Part shown: positions 21,836 through 28,402 of the stretch, one piece after another
Layout: the number at the start of each line of letters is the position of its first letter
How positions within the stretch are numbered: the first letter of the stretch is position 1
NCBI GenBank assembly: GCA_036379355.1
Contig: DASVGV010000149.1
Coordinates: 1 to 28,402, forward strand
Reading direction: 5' to 3'
Origin: CAJCIY01 sp036379355
Lineage (GTDB): Bacteria; Actinomycetota; Actinomycetes; Mycobacteriales; CAJCIY01
Length of the DNA: 28,402 nt
Program-made: the position numbers and the translations under genes
Notes under the pieces: generated by a model
The model's input: the letters and a program-made list of their open reading frames with translations, nothing else
Told to the model about the DNA's origin: nothing
Database searches by the model: none

Positions 21836-24800
21836 CTACTTCCGCGCCTTCGTTCGCAGCCGGGACCGCAGTCGCTTGGTCGCCGGCAGCTCCCCGAGCA
21901 GGCCCGACTCCTGCACCAGCCGCAGCGCCTCGTCGGCCGCGGCCCGCGCTCGGTCCACATCCCCCTCTGCCGCCAGGACATCGGCCAGGACGCGCTGGGT
22001 GACGACGCGTGAGCGGACGTCCTCGGCCGGCACCTGCTGCGCGCGGCTGATCGCCGCGTGCGCGCCCGCGACGTCGCCGCGCTGGAGCAGCACACCCGCC
22101 AGGTGCGCCACGGCCTGGCGGCGCGGGAACAGCAACGTCGGCTGGTCGGTGCGTGCCGCGGCGTCGAGCAGGTCGTACGCCTCGTCCAGCTGGCCCCGCG
22201 CCCGCAGCACCTGCGCGCGCAGCACCATCTGAGCCGACAGCGCCGACTCGGACAGGTCGAGCGTGCCCGCGAGCTCGCCCGCACGATCCGCCGCGGCGGC
22301 CGCGGCCCGGTTGTCCACGCGGTCGAGATGCAGTAGCCCGACCAGCACGGTGGCGAGGAGCTCGAGGGCCGGGTGGTGGGCCTCGGCCGCCCCGCTGATC
22401 GAGCGGCGCAACGCCGTGCGGGCGGCCCGCGTCTCGCCGAGACCACGCGCGACGATCGCCTCGCCGAGGCCGGCCATGGCCAGCCCCCACGAGTCGTCCA
22501 GTGCCTCGAAACCCTCGACCGCGAGGGCGATCTGCTCGCGGGCCGTGCCCAGCTCGCCGAGCTCGGCCGCGGCGATCGCGTCGATGGTCCGGCAGGCTGC
22601 GACCTCCCACCCCGCGCCCATCTGCTGGGCGACCGGCAACAAGCCGGCCACCGTCGCGCGGGCTTCGCGGTGGCGTCCCTGCAGCACCCGTACCAGCGCC
22701 TCGGTCCCGGCGCACCACGCGAGCCCCCCGGTGTCCTGCAGAGCGTCGAACACCTCGCTGGCCTGCCGGAGGACGTCCTCGACGAGGTCGTAGTCGGCCC
22801 GGGTGAGCGCCGACCAGGCCAGGTGCTGCAGGGACCAGCCCGCACCGCGCCGGTCGCCGATCTGCTCGGCCCGGGCCAGCGCCTCGGCGAACCGCCGCTC
22901 GGCGTCACGGAACCGGCCCTCGAACAGGTCGAGCAGGCCGAGCTCGCGCTGCGCCCCGGCCGACACGTGCTCGACGCCGTGCGCCCCGGCCAGGGCGAAG
23001 GCCTCCTCGAACGCCTTCCGCGCAGCCACGGCGTCCCCCTGCTTGCGGCGAACGTCCCCGAGTACGAGGTGCGCGGCCGCACGCGTCGCCCCGTCGCCCG
23101 CGACCAGCGGGCCGGCCAGCAGCGCCTCCGCCTCCTCGAGCCGGCGTAGCCCCGCCAGCGCCTGCGCCTGGGCGGCCTGGACGGCGTCGCGGGTCGCCGG
23201 GTCGACCACGCCGCGGGCGCCGGCCAGCCGCATCGCGCGCCGGAGATGCTCCTCGGCCGACGCGTGGTCGTCGCGCGCGAGCGCGTCCGCCGCGAGCCGC
23301 CGCGCCGCCGCGAGGCCCAGCCCGGCGGCCTCCCAGGCGGGGTCGGCAGCAGGCAGGTTCATCTCCTGGGCGAGGCGGACCGCCCGGTCCGCCTGGACGG
23401 CGGCGACCGCATCCGCTTCCGCGCCGGCCGCCTCCGGATGCGCCACCGCCCACTGGGCCACGGCCGCGTGCCGGCGGGCCCGGTCGGCCTTGGGCAGCCC
23501 GGCGTACGCGACCTCGCGGACCAGCGTGTGGGCGAAGGCGTACCGCCCGGGGCCCACCCGTTCGAGCGTGCCGCGCCCGACCAGCGCCTCCAGTGTCGGT
23601 GCCACGACGGCCGGCTCGACGCGGCGGTCGATCGCGGCGAGGGCCGACAGGGGGAACGACGAGCCGAGGACGGCGGCGTCGCGCAGGAGGGATCGAGCCA
23701 CGGGCTCGAGGGCGTCGATTCGGGCGGCCAGGACGGCGCGGACACCCGCGGGAAGCAGGTCCGGCGGGATCTCCGCGCGCAGCCGCCATCCGTCGTCCCC
23801 GCGGACGAGCAGGCCACGATCCACCAGCAGGTGCAACATCTCGGCGAGGAAGAACGGGTTGCCCTCGGCGCGCTCGACCAGCCGGTCGAGGTCGTGGCCC
23901 GCCGGCTCGCCGCCGAGGTAGGCGCGCAGCAGGCGCTCCGAGGCGATCCGCTCCAGGGGCTCGACGGGCAGCACCTCCACCTCCGGCAGGGCCGCCCAGC
24001 CGCGGCCATCGCCCGCGTCGACGCTGCGGCCGCAGCCCAGGAACAGGATCGGGCCCGCCACGCGCGACATCACCTCGACGAGCGCGTCCCGCAACGCGTC
24101 GCTGGCGACGTGGACGTCGTCGACGACCAGCACGAGCGGACCTGCCTGCGCGAGGGCGCCCAGCAGCGCGACGAGGCCGTCCACGTCCGGCCGCTCGACC
24201 CGTACGCCGGGCGTGGCGACGTCGCGCCCGCTCCGCCCCGACTCGGACGTGAGTCCGAGCAGTCCGGTCAGCTGCTCGACGAGGGCCGGGGGCGACCAGG
24301 TGCCTCGCGGAGGAGGATCCAGCCGGTTGACGCTGCGCTCGACGCGCTCCCGCGCACGGCCCGGCGGGTCGTCCTCCGCGACGCCGCAGGCGGTCCGCAC
24401 GAGCTGCGCCAGCGGGGCCAGGTCGCGGGCGAGCCCGTACGGCACGCACTGCGCCCAGAGCACCCGCGCCGCCGGCAGCCGCTCCGCGGCCCGGACCAGC
24501 TCGCGGGCCAGGCGCGTCTTGCCGACGCCGGCGTCGCCGACGACGAGGACGCTCGCCGGAGCGCCGCGGTCCACGACCGACCGCAGCCGCCCCACCAGCG
24601 CGCCGCGCTCGGCCTCCCGCCCGATGGTCGGAGCCTCGTCACCGAGCCCGAGGCGGTTCGGCGTCCCGCTGCGCAGCCCCAGCAGCTCGTACGCGGGAAC
24701 CGGCTCGCGCTTTCCCTTCAGCCGCAGGGGAGCAAGCTCCCGCCACGACGCCATGTGCCGGGTGGCGTCGGCGGTCTCGCGCCCGGCGTACACACCGCCG

Positions 24801-25315
24801 GGCCTCGCCTCGTCCGACAGGCGGCTCGCGGTGTTCACGGTGTCCCCCACGACCGTGTACGACACGCTCGCCTGAATGCCGGCCAGGACGACGCCGGTGT
24901 TGAGGCCGACACGCAGGCCCAGCCGGCGGCCGCCGCCGGTCTCGTCCGAGACGAGCCGCTGGACCTCGCGCTGCATCGCGGCGGCCGCCCGGACCGCGCG
25001 CTCGGCGTCGTCCTCGTGGGCCGTCGGCGCGCCGAAGACCGCCATGATCCCGTCGCCGGTCAGCTTGTCGACGTGGCCGCCGACCTCGGTGACCGCCCCG
25101 GTGAGAGCGGCGAGCAGCCGGTCGGTGACGACACCGACCCGTTCCGGGTCGAGGTCCTCGGCCCAGGCGGTGAAGTCGGTCAGGTCCCCGAACAGCACCG
25201 TGACCACGCGCCGCTCGGCGTCGTCGGCACCGGCGCTCGCGGCCTGCGGGGCCCCGCAGTGGAAGCAGAATCGGGCACCGGGGACCAGCGGGGTCCCGCA
25301 GGTGCCGCAGGTCAC
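21836..25315 (-). CDS. Adenylate cyclase / AAA-type ATPase / TPR regulator
   Basis: 1159-aa multidomain protein. An N-terminal zinc ribbon (Cys3, Cys6, Cys17, Cys20) is followed by a class III cyclase domain (35-215): metal Asp44 (LFGDLTDFT) and Asp88 (LTGDGIMAVFG), purine-contacting Lys84 and Asp158, transition-state Asn161 and Arg165 (GDTVNTASRL). All look intact and the Lys/Asp pair points to ATP, so cAMP. Then a STAND-like ATPase: Walker A VVGDAGVGKTRLA (Lys266), Walker B LVLVVDDVH. The C-terminal half is helical, TPR-like repeats to the end, with no LuxR-type DNA-binding domain. GTG 25315 overlaps the metallo-hydrolase stop (GTGA). Homologous layouts occur in large mycobacterial cyclases (Rv1358 group). 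The signal it senses is unknown. Confidence 0.92.
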   Translation of the reverse strand: MTCGTCGTPLVPGARFCFHCGAPQAASAGADDAERRVVTVLFGDLTDFTAWAEDLDPERVGVVTDRLLAALTGAVTEVGGHVDKLTGDGIMAVFGAPTAHEDDAERAVRAAAAMQREVQRLVSDETGGGRRLGLRVGLNTGVVLAGIQASVSYTVVGDTVNTASRLSDEARPGGVYAGRETADATRHMASWRELAPLRLKGKREPVPAYELLGLRSGTPNRLGLGDEAPTIGREAERGALVGRLRSVVDRGAPASVLVVGDAGVGKTRLARELVRAAERLPAARVLWAQCVPYGLARDLAPLAQLVRTACGVAEDDPPGRARERVERSVNRLDPPPRGTWSPPALVEQLTGLLGLTSESGRSGRDVATPGVRVERPDVDGLVALLGALAQAGPLVLVVDDVHVASDALRDALVEVMSRVAGPILFLGCGRSVDAGDGRGWAALPEVEVLPVEPLERIASERLLRAYLGGEPAGHDLDRLVERAEGNPFFLAEMLHLLVDRGLLVRGDDGWRLRAEIPPDLLPAGVRAVLAARIDALEPVARSLLRDAAVLGSSFPLSALAAIDRRVEPAVVAPTLEALVGRGTLERVGPGRYAFAHTLVREVAYAGLPKADRARRHAAVAQWAVAHPEAAGAEADAVAAVQADRAVRLAQEMNLPAADPAWEAAGLGLAAARRLAADALARDDHASAEEHLRRAMRLAGARGVVDPATRDAVQAAQAQALAGLRRLEEAEALLAGPLVAGDGATRAAAHLVLGDVRRKQGDAVAARKAFEEAFALAGAHGVEHVSAGAQRELGLLDLFEGRFRDAERRFAEALARAEQIGDRRGAGWSLQHLAWSALTRADYDLVEDVLRQASEVFDALQDTGGLAWCAGTEALVRVLQGRHREARATVAGLLPVAQQMGAGWEVAACRTIDAIAAAELGELGTAREQIALAVEGFEALDDSWGLAMAGLGEAIVARGLGETRAARTALRRSISGAAEAHHPALELLATVLVGLLHLDRVDNRAAAAAADRAGELAGTLDLSESALSAQMVLRAQVLRARGQLDEAYDLLDAAARTDQPTLLFPRRQAVAHLAGVLLQRGDVAGAHAAISRAQQVPAEDVRSRVVTQRVLADVLAAEGDVDRARAAADEALRLVQESGLLGELPATKRLRSRLRTKARK

Positions 25316-26043
25316 TGCCGGCTCTGCAGGTACTCGAGCTGGGCGGCGACCGAGAGGGCAGCCGCGGGCCACACCGACCGATCGACGTCGGCGTAGACGA
25401 CCTCGACCACCTGCTGGGCCGTGGTCGCACCGGCGGCCACGGCCGCGCGGACCTGGTCCAGCCGCTCCTGCCGATGCTGCCGGTAGTACGCGATCCAGCC
25501 GGCGACGTCGGTCACGACCGGTCCGTGGCCGGGCCGGATCCGCTCCGCGGTGATGCCCGCCAGCCGGGCCAGCGAGGCGAGGTAGTCCGCGAGGACGCCG
25601 TCCGGGTGGGCGATCACCGTCGTCCCGCGCCCGAGGAGGGTGTCGCCCGTGTACAGCGTGCCGTCGTCGGCGTCGAGGAAGGTGACCGAGTCGCTGCTGT
25701 GCCCCGGCGTCGCGAGCACCTGAAGGGCCAGGCCGTCGACCCGGACGACGTCGCCCTCGTCCACCCGGGTGAGCGGTACGCCGGTGCGCTCGCTGAGCAG
25801 CGGCAGCCCCTCGGCATGATCGAGGTGGGAGTGGGTCACCACGACGGCGCCGATCTCCCGGCCGCCGGCCGTCGCGGCGCGCACCACCTCGTCGATGTGC
25901 TCGGCGATCGCCGGCCCGCAGTCGATCACCACCGCGCGTCCGCCGGGGGCGTTCAGCACCCAGGTGTTGGTGCCCTCCAGCGTCATCGGCCCGGGGTTGG
26001 GCGCGAGGACGTGGCGGACCTGGACGACACGCTCGTCGCTCAC
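25312..26043 (-). CDS. Metallo-beta-lactamase-fold hydrolase (Rv3677c-like)
   Basis: 243 aa. Metal-binding THSHLDHAEG (HxHxDH), LATPGHSSDS (His), YTGDTLLG (Asp) and IRPGHGPVV (His) are present, so both zinc sites look complete. The start region APNPGPMTLEGTNTWVL and the C-terminal winged-helix-like segment place it with the LACTB2/Rv3677c group, possible nucleases or thioester hydrolases; the substrate is not known. GTG 26043 overlaps the Nudix stop (GTGA), and its own stop overlaps the cyclase start. In M. tuberculosis it neighbours crp. Confidence 0.9.
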   Translation of the reverse strand: MSDERVVQVRHVLAPNPGPMTLEGTNTWVLNAPGGRAVVIDCGPAIAEHIDEVVRAATAGGREIGAVVVTHSHLDHAEGLPLLSERTGVPLTRVDEGDVVRVDGLALQVLATPGHSSDSVTFLDADDGTLYTGDTLLGRGTTVIAHPDGVLADYLASLARLAGITAERIRPGHGPVVTDVAGWIAYYRQHRQERLDQVRAAVAAGATTAQQVVEVVYADVDRSVWPAAALSVAAQLEYLQSRQ

Positions 26044-26729
26044 GTCCGGCCTCCGGGCGGCGGCGGGTCCTCGTCGGTCTCCAGCACCAGCTGCCAGGTG
26101 CCCTCGACCTCCCGCAGCGCCGGCGTGATGCAGACGATGCGGGGGCTCGCGGCCAGGGCGGAGGCGACGTCGGCATGTTCCTGGAGAGCCGTGATCACGG
26201 CGCGGGTCGGCGGCAGCATCGGCTGATCCAGCGCTTCGGGCAGCGAGAACCAGCGGCCCTCGTCGGACTCCCCGTCGTTGACGTGCGGCTCCTGGCCGTC
26301 CGGCAGGGCGGCCAGCAGAAACCGGGTGTCGTACCGTCGCGGCTCGATCACCGGCGTGATCCAGTGGGCGAACGGCCGCAGGTCGCCCGCGGTGACGACG
26401 ACCCCGCACTCCTCCTGCGTCTCGCGGATCGCGGCGCCGACGATGCGGCGCAGCAGCGCCGTGTCGCCGGAGCAGAACGCGTCGGCCCAGGCGGCGGGCA
26501 GCCCGTCGCCACCGTCGTCGGCGGCGTCCACCTTGCCACCGGGGAACACGTACGCGCCGGCCGCGAACGCCATCGTGCGGACGCGCCGCAGCAGCCACAC
26601 GTCGAGGCCGGACATGCCGTCGCGGACGAGGACCACGGTCGCCGCGTCCTGGGGCTCGACCGCGGCCACCGTGCCGTCGGCGATGCCGCGGGCACGGGCG
26701 ACCATCTCGGCGGGGAACGGGTGGCTCAC
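26040..26729 (-). CDS. Nudix hydrolase with split Nudix box (NUDT7/19-like)
   Basis: 229 aa. The strand AAGAYVFPGGKVD holds the first half of the Nudix box, and after an insert of about 30 residues GAAIRETQEECGV gives the metal-binding half. The insert is typical of the NUDT19/NUDT7-like group, which includes CoA and acyl-CoA diphosphatases. WITPVIEPRRYDTRFLLA fits that group as well. It overlaps RidA upstream and the metallo-hydrolase downstream, each as GTGA. It is the second Nudix gene in the window, unrelated at domain level to the one beside nth. Confidence 0.88.
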   Translation of the reverse strand: MSHPFPAEMVARARGIADGTVAAVEPQDAATVVLVRDGMSGLDVWLLRRVRTMAFAAGAYVFPGGKVDAADDGGDGLPAAWADAFCSGDTALLRRIVGAAIRETQEECGVVVTAGDLRPFAHWITPVIEPRRYDTRFLLAALPDGQEPHVNDGESDEGRWFSLPEALDQPMLPPTRAVITALQEHADVASALAASPRIVCITPALREVEGTWQLVLETDEDPPPPGGRT

Positions 26730-27229
26730 GCGGCACCTCCCCGGCCCGACACGCGGGCGACGACCTCCACCTCGACCGGCGTCCCCAGCGGCAGCGCCGC
26801 CACGCCGACGGCGCTGCGGGCGTGCACGCCCGCGTCACCGAACACGTCGGCCAGCAGGGCGCTGGCGCCGTTGACGACCTGCGACTGGCCGGTGAACCCG
26901 TCGGCGCTGGCGACGAACCCGACGACCTTCACGATGCGGACGACGGCGTCGAGGTCCACGACGCCGGCGATGGCCGCGAGCGCGTTGAGGGCGCAGAGCC
27001 GGGCGAGGTCGTGCGCGGTCTCGGGCGTGACGTCCGCGCCGACGAGGCCCGTCGCCGGCAGGGTGCCGCCGACGAACGGCAGCTGCCCGGCCGTCCAGAC
27101 GTGGTCGCCGTCGAGCACCGCCGGCACGTACGCACCGGCCGGCGGCGGAGGCGGGGGCAGCGTCAGGCCCAGCGCGGCAAGGCGGGCGGCCACGGTCGTG
27201 CCGCCCGCGCCGACCGGTGCGGCCGTCAT
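26726..27229 (-). CDS. RidA/YjgF-family protein
   Basis: 167 aa, in the place of Rv3678c. YjgF/RidA features: VPAVLDGDHVWTAGQLPFVGG, ARLCALNALAAIAGVVDLDAVVRIVKVVGFVAS, and the final VGVAALPLGTPVEVEVVARVS. RidA proteins deaminate reactive enamines/imines; this actinobacterial subgroup ends in VEVEVVA and may lack the Arg that marks active deaminases, so activity is not assured. A Pro run (PPPPPP) precedes the fold. ATG 27229 overlaps the DUF4177 stop (ATGA). Confidence 0.9.
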   Translation of the reverse strand: MTAAPVGAGGTTVAARLAALGLTLPPPPPPAGAYVPAVLDGDHVWTAGQLPFVGGTLPATGLVGADVTPETAHDLARLCALNALAAIAGVVDLDAVVRIVKVVGFVASADGFTGQSQVVNGASALLADVFGDAGVHARSAVGVAALPLGTPVEVEVVARVSGRGGAA

Positions 27230-27384
27230 GCCGGGAGCGGGCGCTTGAAGTAGGCGACCAGCTGCTCGGCGCTGGGTCCCGGGATGACGGTGACGAGCTC
27301 CCAGCCGTCGGCGCCCCAGTTGTCGAGGATCTGTTTGGTGGCGTGGGTGAGAAGCGGGGCGGTGGCGTACTCCCATCGGGTCAT
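27226..27384 (-). CDS. DUF4177-family small protein (Rv3678A-like)
   Basis: 52 aa: MTRWEYATAPLLTHATKQIL, then NWGADGWELV and a final AYFKRPLPA. WEYATAPL and GADGWELV are the DUF4177 signature; the function is unknown. It precedes ridA as in M. tuberculosis, with an ATGA overlap. A TAGGGT box lies 7 nt before the ATG, so this may be the first gene of a five-gene coupled operon that ends with the cyclase. Confidence 0.9.
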   Translation of the reverse strand: MTRWEYATAPLLTHATKQILDNWGADGWELVTVIPGPSAEQLVAYFKRPLPA

Positions 27385-27391
27385 GGCCTGG

Positions 27392-27397
27392 ACCCTA
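27392..27397 (-). promoter_or_regulatory. -10 box (TAGGGT) for a leaderless DUF4177-operon transcript
   Basis: TANNNT box 7 nt before the ATG at 27384, in the 31-bp gap after whiB. It could start the DUF4177-RidA-Nudix-MBL-cyclase operon apart from whiB. Confidence 0.5.
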
Positions 27398-27415
27398 CGA
27401 GACGGCCGGACGAGG

Positions 27416-27700
27416 CTAGTGCGCGGCGGCGGAGACGCCTGCCCCCTCCCGGCGCAGCAGCCGGCGCCGCTCCACCTCGGTCAGGCCACCCCAGATGCCG
27501 TACGGCTCCTGCACGTACAGGGCGTACTCGAGGCAGGGCTCCTGCACCGGGCACCGTCCGCACAGGGCGCGCGCGGCGTCCTCTCGCCGGCGCCGCTCGT
27601 CGCGGGTCTCGGTGACCGACGGCGGATAGAAGTGGCTCGCGGTCGCACCCTGACAGGCGGCCTGCGCGCGCCACGTGGGCTCGGTGTGGGCGAGCGACAT
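27416..27700 (-). CDS. WhiB-family iron-sulfur transcription factor
   Basis: 94 aa. Four Cys at 16, 47, 50 and 56 (C...CxxCx5C) bind a 4Fe-4S cluster; GIWGGLTEVERRRLLRR follows as the family's beta-turn and basic tail. WhiB proteins bind sigma factor SigA and tune promoters in development, redox response and drug resistance. The FYPP segment and C-terminus differ from WblA/WhiB4, the WhiB found at this locus in Streptomyces and mycobacteria, so it is probably a different paralogue. ATG 27700 is chosen (GGAGG 11 nt upstream); GTG 27718 would add six residues. Upstream are a 6-bp hairpin (27732-27747) and a palindrome (27788-27803). Confidence 0.93.
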   Translation of the reverse strand: MSLAHTEPTWRAQAACQGATASHFYPPSVTETRDERRRREDAARALCGRCPVQEPCLEYALYVQEPYGIWGGLTEVERRRLLRREGAGVSAAAH

Positions 27701-27787
27701 GGGCTCTGGAACCTCCACTCCGGCAGCGGCGCCGGACCCCCGTCCGGTACGCCCGTGAGACGAGCGTCACACGTGCGGTGCGGCCTG

Positions 27788-27803
27788 TGAAGTCTTGACT
27801 TCA
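27788..27803. promoter_or_regulatory. TGAAGTC-TT-GACTTCA palindrome upstream of whiB
   Basis: Perfect 7-bp arms with a 2-nt centre, unusually A/T-rich for the region, 88 bp before the whiB start and just after the upstream hydrolase gene. Candidate operator; the factor is not known. Confidence 0.45.
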
Positions 27804-27816
27804 TGGCCCTGCGGGA

Positions 27817-28402
27817 CTAGCAGACCTGTGCGGCCGTCCCGCTGCCCAGCCAGTCCAGGAGCACCGACGCGACGACCTCGGGCTGCTCGGGCAGCAGCGC
27901 ATGCCCAGCGTCGGCGACGGTCACCATCCGGCCTCGGGCACCGAGCTGGCCCACCAGCTGGTGCGCGTTCTCCGCCACCGCCACCACGTCGTCGTCCGGC
28001 TGCACGACCAGGACCTCCGCACTGCCGGCCAGCCACCACTCCGAGGTCGGCGTCGCCCGCGTCGCGGCCGCCTGGGCGGCGGCCACGGCGGGGTACCAGC
28101 CGTGCTCCCAGACCGCCGGGTCGTGGGTGGGTGCGAAGAACGCGGTCCGGACCGCCGCCAGGTGCGCGGCGCGGTCGACGGTCTCGTCGAAGACGCCGAA
28201 CAGCGCCGCCCCGACGGCCGGCGCGGGCGGGACGAGCCCGCCGCACGCCAGCAGGGCGACGGCGGCGACGCGGTCCGGGTGGGCGGCCGCGGTCATCCGG
28301 GCGACGCGGTTGCCGAACGCGTGGCCGACGACCACCGCCCGCTCGTCCGAGCCGGCGAGCGCGTCGATCACGGCCACGACGTCGTCGGCCCAGGCACGCA
28401 GA
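27817..28402 (-). CDS. Alpha/beta hydrolase lacking the nucleophile Ser (5' end outside window)
   Basis: The 195 C-terminal residues are in the window, and the frame is open to the right edge (LRAWADDVVAVIDALAG), so the N-terminal part with the first strands is missing. The nucleophile elbow reads VVVGHAFGNRVAR: the GHSxG Ser is Ala. The acid (VVQPDDDVV) and base (ADAGHALLPEQP) regions remain. It may be a non-enzymatic member, or use another mechanism, as in cofactor-free dioxygenase-like relatives; this is inference. It reads toward whiB on the same strand, 116 bp before the whiB start. Confidence 0.85.
   Translation of the reverse strand, partial: LRAWADDVVAVIDALAGSDERAVVVGHAFGNRVARMTAAAHPDRVAAVALLACGGLVPPAPAVGAALFGVFDETVDRAAHLAAVRTAFFAPTHDPAVWEHGWYPAVAAAQAAATRATPTSEWWLAGSAEVLVVQPDDDVVAVAENAHQLVGQLGARGRMVTVADAGHALLPEQPEVVASVLLDWLGSGTAAQVC

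Noticed and set aside
21701..22012. A 103-aa plus-strand frame after the RsiG-like gene
   Set aside because: It is Trp/Ser/Arg-rich without a membrane pattern and runs into the cyclase gene; the frame from 21712 gives a clean membrane peptide that ends before it.
25312..26838. A single long protein joining the Nudix and metallo-hydrolase regions
   Set aside because: The part upstream of 26043 is out of phase with the clear Nudix gene; two separate genes with a GTGA overlap explain the region better.
27767..27803. A Crp-type site (TGTGA-N6-TCACA) upstream of whiB
   Set aside because: TCACA and TGTGA occur here but in the outward arrangement and with wrong spacing; only the TGAAGTC palindrome is symmetric.

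Overview
The window is very GC-rich chromosomal DNA, with strong G/C preference at third codon positions and many GTG starts. It comes from a high-GC actinobacterium: gene content and order match the conserved block between hppA/bldG and a whiB gene known from Streptomyces (the bldG region) and Mycobacterium tuberculosis (about Rv3649 to Rv3681c). The genus cannot be named from the sequence. I see no phage, insertion sequence, CRISPR array, tRNA or rRNA.

Layout. (1) 1-3515, minus: bldG (STAS anti-anti-sigma factor), a SpoIIAB/RsbW-like partner, and hppA, a K+-independent proton-pumping pyrophosphatase that runs off the left edge with a histone-H1-like tail. (2) 3629-5959, plus: DECH helicase with a C-terminal four-Cys module. 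(3) 5970-7654, minus: class E sortase overlapping a Pro/Ser/Thr-rich membrane-anchored protein of unknown role. (4) 7846-12760, minus: compact Tad/Flp-type secretion locus (ssd/CpaE-like, tadA, tadB, tadC, DUF4244 pilin-like, TadE, Rv3654c-like), mostly joined by 4-nt stop/start overlaps. (5) 12939-14824: HAD-IB phosphatase, a convergent Fic-like degenerate protein, and a small acidic protein. (6) 14916-18287, plus: HSL-family esterase overlapping a GH5 endoglycoceramidase-like lipoprotein, then an EphE-like hydrolase. (7) 18291-20876, minus: nth, CoA-type Nudix hydrolase and marP. (8) 21076-21822, plus: an RsiG/AmfC-like coiled-coil protein and a 36-aa membrane peptide. (9) 21836-27700, minus: whiB, DUF4177, RidA, Nudix, metallo-beta-lactamase-fold hydrolase and a 1159-aa adenylate cyclase/AAA ATPase; from DUF4177 onward every junction is a 4-nt overlap. 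(10) 27817-28402: 3' part of an alpha/beta hydrolase whose nucleophile Ser is replaced by Ala.

Shared themes are envelope and surface functions (sortase, Tad machine, MarP, pyrophosphatase, lipoprotein glycosidase) and developmental or stress regulators (BldG with an anti-sigma partner, an RsiG-like protein, WhiB, a class III cyclase). No Crp/Fnr gene lies between nth and the metallo-hydrolase, where crp sits in mycobacteria; an RsiG-like gene and a cyclase gene are there instead.

The strongest small-scale signals are a 29-bp tandem duplication at the tadB/tadC junction that creates a 10-codon coupling ORF, hairpins that contain both stop codons at convergent gene pairs, and TANNNT boxes 6-8 nt before SD-less start codons, which suggest leaderless transcripts. 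I found no clearly undescribed multi-gene system. The best candidates for something new are the sortase/Cys-Pro-rich protein pair and the cyclase/RsiG-like arrangement at the crp locus.
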